Under the pieces are notes generated by a model, which made no database searches, was not told the DNA's origin, and saw only the letters and a program-made list of their open reading frames with translations. DNA of 64,000 bases from Gari tellinella. Its lineage: Eukaryota; Mollusca; Bivalvia; Cardiida; Psammobiidae. How positions within the stretch are numbered: position 1 is the stretch's first letter; each line of letters begins with the position of its first letter. The stretch spans positions 51,637,246-51,701,245 of the forward strand of contig OV277866.1 in assembly GCA_922989275.2 (NCBI GenBank). The letters run 5' to 3'. Shown piece after piece: positions 57,296-64,000 of the stretch. A program made the position numbers and the translations under genes.

Positions 57296-58735
57296 CGAGG
57301 GCTGTCCCAAAACATCGTAGACTTTCCTTATAAAAGTGTTCGTTAAAACAGCAGAGACAAACGGTCGTCAGTATATATAAACATATGGTTTATGTAAACC
57401 TGTGTGAAGTTTTAACGTGTTATCTTTAAAACTGACCAGCACAGAATATTTTGAAACACCCTACCTGTGTAACCCCGGCGCACACTAGGTAATGTTACGA
57501 CGTCATCGACATAAACGTCATTCCTTTTAAAAATACTTGTAGTGGTGATTGATGCATTTTCGCTGACGCACAACTTCTTAAACAAGCTGATATCTACATG
57601 TAGCTCGCGCAACACTCTCAATGTTTCTTGTTTGAGCTGTACTCAACGTTTTCAATGTTTGTCCGCGTATCTGAGGTTTTAGGTATGAAAATACTGCAAA
57701 ATCTAATTGGTTAGGTCAATGGTATGTGGCGCATGTCTAAGCTTTTGAAAACCCAACACGGCAAGTTCCAAATGTGCATACTGGGTAATGTGGCACGAAG
57801 CGATAAACTGGTGCAATGTGTTGCTTCCTAAGTTGTCAATGAACCCCGGTCACTTCTCTCGTATCGTATTCAGGAGGTCTGTGTGATGGGTGTTTGCTGA
57901 AAAAGTCCTGATCTCTCGCATATCGTCTCAAGAAGAGGGTTGATACCTAGACACATCTTTCTTTTTCTTCTGCACTTAACAAGCGTGGCACCCATATAGC
58001 ACCGACTCTCGACATGTTTAGTTTCTCACGTAAAAGTCAATTTACAGACAATTTGCTGACCCCGACGAGTTCAGCATTCTATCTCACCGCAAGACGTCGA
58101 TCACCATTCATGACGCTCCTCACGTTTTCTACAATGAAACAGTCAATTTCTTCCGGCCGTCCCATCTTTACATTATTTTCTCAACCCCTCCTCCTGAAAA
58201 TCGCGAATGCTATTTGAACTCCAGCAAGCGAGATGCTGATTGATAAATTTCTGATGAGTGTAGTTGTTTTAACGTCTGTTTCGGGATCAAATGCAACTCA
58301 AAACAGTATTCTATGACATTCTGCTGCGCCGCCTTTTCCCCTGACGTCGTAATTTCTGGCGTCTTCAGAACACGGTATCATTCGCCATAACTAGATATCT
58401 TTTTTTTTAAAGGACGCTACGTTAACGAATTTTTTCCAGGATGACGTCATATATAACAACGTCAACATTCATGACGCAATTTTGCGCAAATTCCGATTCA
58501 AAATTTCTTTGTAGGAGGTTGTAAAATGTACCTCTTTAAATTTGGCGTGCGCCGCATAATCTAACCAACAATGAATATATACAAATAAAATAGGGTCAGG
58601 TTTGTTCAGGAACCTTATTATTTCTAATTCAAATGTGAACATGTTTGAAATAGCATTGGTAAAAAAATCAAAGAAATGTTACGTCGGGTTCTTCAAAAAA
58701 AAAAATTAGTCCACGGTGTTTTGGGACAGCCCTCG
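57296..58735 (-). mobile_element. Mariner-type transposon relic in the HYKK-A3 upstream flank
   Basis: Inverted ends CGAGGGCTGTCCCAAAACA (57296) and TGTTTTGGGACAGCCCTCG (58735), flanked by TA at 57294-57295 and 58736-58737. The end sequence and 1.44-kb length are typical of mariner elements. The interior is riddled with stops in all frames; only loose - strand similarity to a transposase end could be guessed. The HYKK flank (..ACTGTTACAT|CTCGGTGAAG) resumes right after it. Confidence 0.85.
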
Positions 58736-58756
58736 TACTCGGTGAAGTAGTATTAA

Positions 58757-58997
58757 CCTTTTATCACCTGAAACTTCCAATAGACAAATGCAGTTAACAA
58801 CAAAGGCTAGTCCATTTAATTATATTTAGGATTGTTTTTAAACATATTGCAAACTGTCAAACAGTGAAGTCCCTGATTAGAGGGCTCCTGCAGGACCCCT
58901 CTAATCAGGGACTTCACTGTTTGCATAAGTCACATGTACCCATCACGGGTACACTTTTGGTAAAGGACGCATATATGCGTCACTAAGGCTAAATGAG
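58757..58997. mobile_element. TTAA-type MITE with a divergent palindrome
   Basis: TTAA at 58753-58756 and 58998-59001. The palindrome at 58850-58925 keeps CAAACAGT/ACTGTTTG ends but has a new stem (GAAGTCCCTGATTAGAGGG and its exact inverse). Confidence 0.7.
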
Positions 58998-59344
58998 TTA
59001 AGTTTAGAACATAATGATGTCTATTGGTCTGCAATATTTGCAATACTCGTCAATCCACTGAGATATAGAATTTCAAATATTTACATAAACAGTTTCAGCT
59101 ATGCGGGTGTGGCTTTTCCTTTCAGGGTGTTAACAGCTTCTTATTTGGATTCATGCATACTAATCAAATGATGCAGCAATTATAATGTAAATATGAGACA
59201 TGAACTGATTTTTTCGGCGCCTAAGCGAAATAAATGACAGAAAATGATGGACAAACTCGTATTTGACACATTTGCAGAAGCCAATTTATGAGCAATCGAC
59301 ATGGTCATGTGAGCTTGATGGAGAAGAGTAATGGATTAACCGTT

Positions 59345-59965
59345 TTTAACCCATTTGTATAGACAAGTTTCCTACCAGAATAAGCGCTTTTAGCAAATGT
59401 ATGGACGGAATTGTCCTTATATAATAATCTCGTTTGACCCATGTATGTAGACAGGTTTCCTTTTAGAGTAACGAATGTTGACACCTTTATACATGACTTT
59501 TTGTATAGACAAATTTCCTACTTAATTTACCGCTGTTGACACAATTGTGTAGACATGGTTCCTTATAGTGTAACTAATGTTGACACACGTATGAAGACAT
59601 GTTTCTTTATAGGGCAAACGGCTGTTGATGTATATATGTAGACAGGTATACGTACAGAGTAATCGCTGTTGACACATGTATGTAGACAAGTTTCCTTACA
59701 TAGTAACCATTATTGACTCATGTATGTAGACATGTCTCATTATACAGTAACCGCTGTTGACATATGAATAAAGACATTATACGTATAGGGTAACCGCTGC
59801 TAGCACATGTTTGTAGATATGTTTAATTAAAGAGTTACCGCTGTAAACACATGCACAGTGTGTGTAGACATATTTCTGTATGCATGTAGAGTATCCGTTG
59901 TTGACAAATGTATGTAGATATACTATAAACGTTAACCTATACAAAAACCTTTGCTGACACATTTA
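59345..59965 (+). repeat. ~45-bp minisatellite upstream of HYKK-A3
   Basis: About 13-14 degenerate units with TGTTGACACATGTATGTAGA, CA.GTTTCCTTATAG and AGTAACCGC. It ends about 120 bp before the A3 start codon. Not present at the other copies. Confidence 0.8.
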
Positions 59966-60086
59966 TATCGTATGGATAAGGTTTTTTTTATTTAATCAGA
60001 TCTTCGACAGTTTGTTTGGCGTTCTACAAAAGATAAATCAAAGTAGACAACATCTTCCTACCAACGTATAGTTTATACAGGACACA

Positions 60087-63000
60087 ATGACTGATTCAAA
60101 TAGTAACACCATACCGCTTCAGGATCCTAACGCAGAAGTGAAACCGAAAGTGACGATAGACCAGGCACTTGAAGTGGTTTGGCGAGTATACGGCTTAAAG
60201 GTAACATATATGTACAGAGCATCTTACATTACATTTACCAATTTTCGTGCCATGACAAAACCTGCCTTATTGCATTAAAACATTCCACAGGCCGAGCACC
60301 GGCTCTGTATCTGAGTTTAGTCTACACTGCCAAATACCGATATAATAAAGATACATCAACTACTTTAGATGCATATCTATTATACTGGTAAGTAAATTCC
60401 GTACTTCTGATTGGCTAACGAGCTGTAGATGTAAACAAAAGGCCAAATAAAAAAGTACCTTTGTTTCCTATTACATGCCAAAAACAAATTAGGGACGGTA
60501 GGTCGGAAAATCTTTTCTTTTATTTTTATAAAAAAACAACAACAAACAAACGAAAAACAACCATAGAATAATACACGTAACTTTCTTATGGATGAGTGTA
60601 TAATTATAGTGATACTAATATATGAAAATAAATTGAAATAATTTTTTGTGCAGAGCCATGTGGTTATTCATAAAAAAAACTCTTATAAATTTCCATTCAA
60701 ATTGTTATTCTATTGGTAGATCCCATTACCAAAATTACCTTAAAATTCTAAAGTAGTATCATTGTTGTTCAATAATGGTGAACCAAATACGCAAAGTACT
60801 GACATATATGATAGATGCAGTTGATTATGTTTCGAAATGTGTTGTATGCATGTAAAATGTGTCAATGAAATGTATTGTTTGCATGTTGAATGTGTCAATT
60901 GCTAATTCACTAGCAGATCATATGTGCAAGGAACGTACTTAATGACCATTTAGAGCAAATTTCACTTCCATATTTGCTAAATCTATTTTAACAATCAATT
61001 TTAAACACTTAAACGTCTATAAATTAGCCTTTGAAACAGTTAAGGTTGTATCCAACCCATAAGCGATTTTTTCAAAGTATCAAACTTTTTTCTGTCATTG
61101 TTTTTTTGGAAGAGCTATTAATGATGAATGAAAAAATGAAAAAAAATATATATGATGGTGTCCTTTATTTTGAGCTACAGCGATTTGAAAAAGGTATGTC
61201 AAATTTGGACTTTTTCTCTCAACGTTTACCCATTCAGAGTACAAGCTTCAGTAAAATCTATTTCAAACAAAACAAACATGGTAATTTGGGTTTTCATTAT
61301 TTAGTTAATGTCTATGGTGGTATTTTCACATATAGAAACCAAATTTAGACAAAGCAGGCACTAGGTTTGAACAATATGGATTCTCGAATATCAAAAATAT
61401 GCTTTTTTATAGGGCATGATTTTATTAGATTTTTTATTTTCTGAAACAAAAAGTAAAAAAGTTTGAAAATGAAATAGTTCTAGTATTAAACTTTTTGTTA
61501 TATTCTACCAAATGAAAGCCAATGCTAAGGCAGTTCAAAATATGAAAAAAAATTGAAAGGTCAGTGTTGAAAATTTTGAATTATTAAAGTAAAACGAGTT
61601 AACTCCCCTTACAAAATTTACAAAAATAGTACCATATCGATGATATTTAGAGCTTTATAAATTTCACATTTGGTGCCTGTTTTTTCTTAAATTAGTTTTT
61701 GTATGAAGAAATACTACCATAGATTGGAAATAAATAACACAAAACCAAATCATCATATTTGTTTTCATTTAAAATGGATTTGATTGAAGCGGGCTGTTTG
61801 AAAAGGACAAAATAAGAGAAAGTGGGTGGGGTATATTTTACATGGCCATGGAGCCAACTGTTGTTAACCAAAATGTACACTTTTTCTATTTTTTCATTCA
61901 TCTTAAATAGCTCTTCAATATAAACTATCATAAAGTGTTTTAATATACTTTGAACATTTCTTAAATTCATGACATTGATACACCCTTAAGTGGAGAATAG
62001 CTTGTATTACGTGCTCCGCAAAAAACATGCGCTGCAAAATTTACCTACATTCTCTGATACATTTTTCGAAAATAAAAAAAAGTTTAAGGTCGGAGGGAAG
62101 TCGGGTTACCGGAAACACAGGTATTTTTTTATTTTGCCTAAGTAACGCTGTGAGCTGACAGGATACGTAGAAATGCAGCTTTTTCATTGGCTGAAATGTC
62201 CCTTAGTCTTGTTTCGCAGAAAATAAGATGACTTCTCGACAGAATTGTGTGCATTCGATCGTACATCCTCCGTTTTAAGTCCATTTCGGCTACGATGCAA
62301 TCGGGGTTTGGATCTTTAAACAGTCTATTTGTTCTGGGAAAGATTGACGCCGACGTCTACGAGCTTGCCCATTTTTCTGTTGAATAGCAACCGTCAGAAA
62401 TGTAACGTCATTTACGTTCAACGGCATCTGTTTTGACGCGATCTGTTACTGTTTTCTCGGTGCTGTACTTGATAAATTCCAAAATATTTCGTTTGAACAG
62501 GAAAATCTTTCCCGTTAAATAAATATTTTATACAGTTTCCTCCCAGGGCACATGATGATTTATTCCCGGCTGGTAAAGTCATGATACCCTCGTCTAACTG
62601 CTCGGTAAACATGATTTTCTTCAGCCGGGAATAAATACTCATGTACCTTGGGAAGAAACTGTATTACTTATTATGTCCACACCTCCACTTTGTCTTCATA
62701 GAAATGACTTTTCATACTTCGATATCTACTCGGTACTGATAATGAGCTAAAGGAATAATGTCCTACATACAATTTGCCGTATTTGTGTTATTTAAAAGCA
62801 GATTGTTTGCCAAGCAGAGACCTCTTTTATAATGGTGTTTCTTTACTTGAAGTTCCATGATGGTTTTATCAGATTGGACGCCGTGTTAATCGGAGTTTGA
62901 TTCTGATCAACACGATTGACACACTCGTGATATGGTCTCGAACGAAAATGCAGATATAGGTCTATACAATCTACGAAAATTGTTCTACACGACATTGATG

Positions 63001-63784
63001 CGAGCTTAAAGTTACACACTGAACAAAGGGTTTAAAACAAACAGTAAAAAGCAGGTTGGCATACCATGAACTTGTTTCATCACATACAATTAAAACACAA
63101 TATGTACATTCGCCCTGTAACTTCATCATATAACCGTATTAAAAATATGGAGTTTAATCTTAAAACTGTTTCCAGCCAGTTAGAAAGAGAGCAGAGTCTG
63201 TGCCAGAGAGATACAGTTCGGTCACGAAACTGACCAAGCCAAGCTATTGTAAGGTGTTTATCATCCATTTAACCTCAGAACACACGTCATTTATTCCCTA
63301 AATAGGTGGAACTACAACCAGTTTTGAATTGATGTCTTTAGATATTGTCATGAGAATTTGTCTTTCGGACTTTTAACTCTGGCATTAATCTCTTGATATA
63401 TTTATGTAAGTCGAACTTCGATATCTCGAACTCGGTTGTGTCGAATGTATTCGTAGTTCAAAGTTAAAACGTGGCTTAGCCACGTTTTAACTTTGAACTA
63501 CGGGTATGTTCGACTGAACCGAACATGAAATTATGTAATTCATGTGTCGAAATATCGGTTAGTTCGAGTTAAGCGAGATCGAGATATCGAAGTTCGACTG
63601 TATGAAATTTCTTTTCTGTCAATTTAGACCAATACTTTGAAAGCTCTACCTGGGTATGAAGACTGGAATTACTTCTTTCAAGCCAATGACGAGTACGACA
63701 ACAAAAACATACCTACCGTATCACCGGATGGATACGTGTTAAAGATTTTCAATAGCTTACATTCATCAAACCCAACTGTTATAG
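60087..63784 (+). CDS. HYKK: Hydroxylysine kinase-like protein, copy A3 (partial; exons 1-2 in window)
   Basis: Exon 1 (60087-60200) gives 38 residues with TIDQALEVVWRVYGLK, and exon 2 (63628-63784) gives the GYEDWNYFFQAND..GYVLKIFN segment. Both have proper GT-AG borders and phase (exon 2 ends in phase 1, as in the other copies). Residues TIDQALEV, NYFF and HSSNP place it in the A subfamily. Exons 3-6 would lie beyond the right edge: the known spacing to exon 3 (about 340 bp) exceeds the 216 bp left. Start codon context GGACACAATG is the same as in A1 and A2. Confidence 0.8.
61040..61985. mobile_element. ~950-bp element with ~300-bp inverted repeat arms, intron 1 of A3
   Basis: The + strand left arm and - strand right arm translate into similar strings (EELLMMNEKMKK against EELFKMNEKIEK; FHYLVNVYGG against LCYLFPIYGS), and the DNA outer ends are TTAAGG..GTATC / GATACACCCTTAA. 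The resemblance reflects inverted repeat arms and is not taken as evidence for a protein gene. Resembles foldback/MITE-like repeats. Confidence 0.65.
62530..62665. repeat. Imperfect palindrome, 136 bp, intron 1 of A3
   Basis: ATACAGTTTCCTCCCAGGGC..TTATTCCCGGCTG on the left and the inverse CAGCCGGGAATAAAT..CTTGGGAAGAAACTGTAT on the right. Family not recognised. Confidence 0.65.
63405..63602. mobile_element. Palindromic MITE with TACAGTCGAACTTCGATATC ends, just before exon 2 of A3
   Basis: Ends GTCGAACTTCGATATCTCGA and its inverse. Centre AAAACGTGGCTTAGCCACGT within a longer palindrome (63449-63503). It ends 25 bp before A3 exon 2, so it may supply part of the branch-point region. Same family as 9070-9264. 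Confidence 0.8.
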
Positions 63785-64000
63785 GTACTGCTATTTATTA
63801 TATGCATTCATATGATATCGAACGTCTCCGTGTGTAGCTACAAAGTAAAATACAACAGTCTGTATCGTCCATCTTGAATTTTCCTGTTTTGTATTTTACT
63901 CCAAATTCATTTTCGAAAAGAGAGTGCCGGAACTACTTTTTTCAAACTGTGTAATCTATTCATATATTTTACTGCAAATATAAAATTATTTTCGATATGA

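Noticed and set aside
57412..57621. Intact mariner transposase domain
   Set aside because: Only a 69-residue frame with no DDD motif that I can defend; recorded as a relic on the basis of its inverted ends.
61031..61348. 105-residue ORF as a novel protein gene
   Set aside because: It is one arm of an inverted repeat whose other arm gives a similar ORF on the opposite strand; no codon evidence.
1..64000. Bacterial or phage defence-type system
   Set aside because: Introns, tRNA-derived repeats, LINE and gypsy elements show animal nuclear DNA; no operon-like gene cluster.

Overview
This is a piece of an animal nuclear genome, most likely a mollusc and probably a bivalve. The basis is AT-rich sequence, short GT-AG-bounded exons in long introns, and dense miniature transposons, tRNA-like repeats, LINE, Tc1/mariner and Ty3/gypsy relics of the sort common in bivalves. 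Species cannot be fixed from the sequence. No bacterial operon, CRISPR array or rRNA gene was seen.

The cellular genes are a tandem family of hydroxylysine kinase-like (HYKK/AGPHD1, APH-fold) genes, all on the + strand with the same six-exon structure. Three copies are complete: A1 (895-10095), A2 (27980-32622) and B2 (45964-50651). One is a truncated pseudogene (psi-B1, 14620-16249). A fifth copy (A3, from 60087) runs off the right edge after exon 2. By sequence the order is A-B-A-B-A, which suggests that a two-gene unit was duplicated. Comparing paired blocks (1-11790 with 27071-33225; 12699-16268 with 44556-47282) acts as an internal empty-site test and dates several transposon insertions.

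Region by region: 1-11.8 kb holds A1 with a LINE fragment in intron 1 and a Tc1-like element behind it. 11.9-16.4 kb holds a decayed zinc-knuckle Gag-like relic, then psi-B1, which stops at a long palindrome. 16.4-27 kb is gene-poor and contains a ~160-bp satellite (18.8-20.8 kb), MITEs and a LINE reverse-transcriptase relic. 27-33.2 kb is block A2. 33.7-42.4 kb is a degenerate Ty3/gypsy retrotransposon on the - strand with one LTR, an intact gag, a textbook-looking -1 frameshift signal and a broken pol, plus an inverted integrase fragment. 42.4-51 kb holds block B2. 51.6-53.9 kb is a 2.26-kb element with long terminal inverted repeats and two tRNA-Ala-like units. 53.9-59 kb is MITEs and a mariner element. 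60-64 kb is the start of A3.

The most unusual non-genic signal is a ~65-bp palindrome beginning CAAACAG and ending CTGTTTG. It occurs more than 20 times, inside MITEs with several different end sequences, and sequence changes in one arm are matched in the other.
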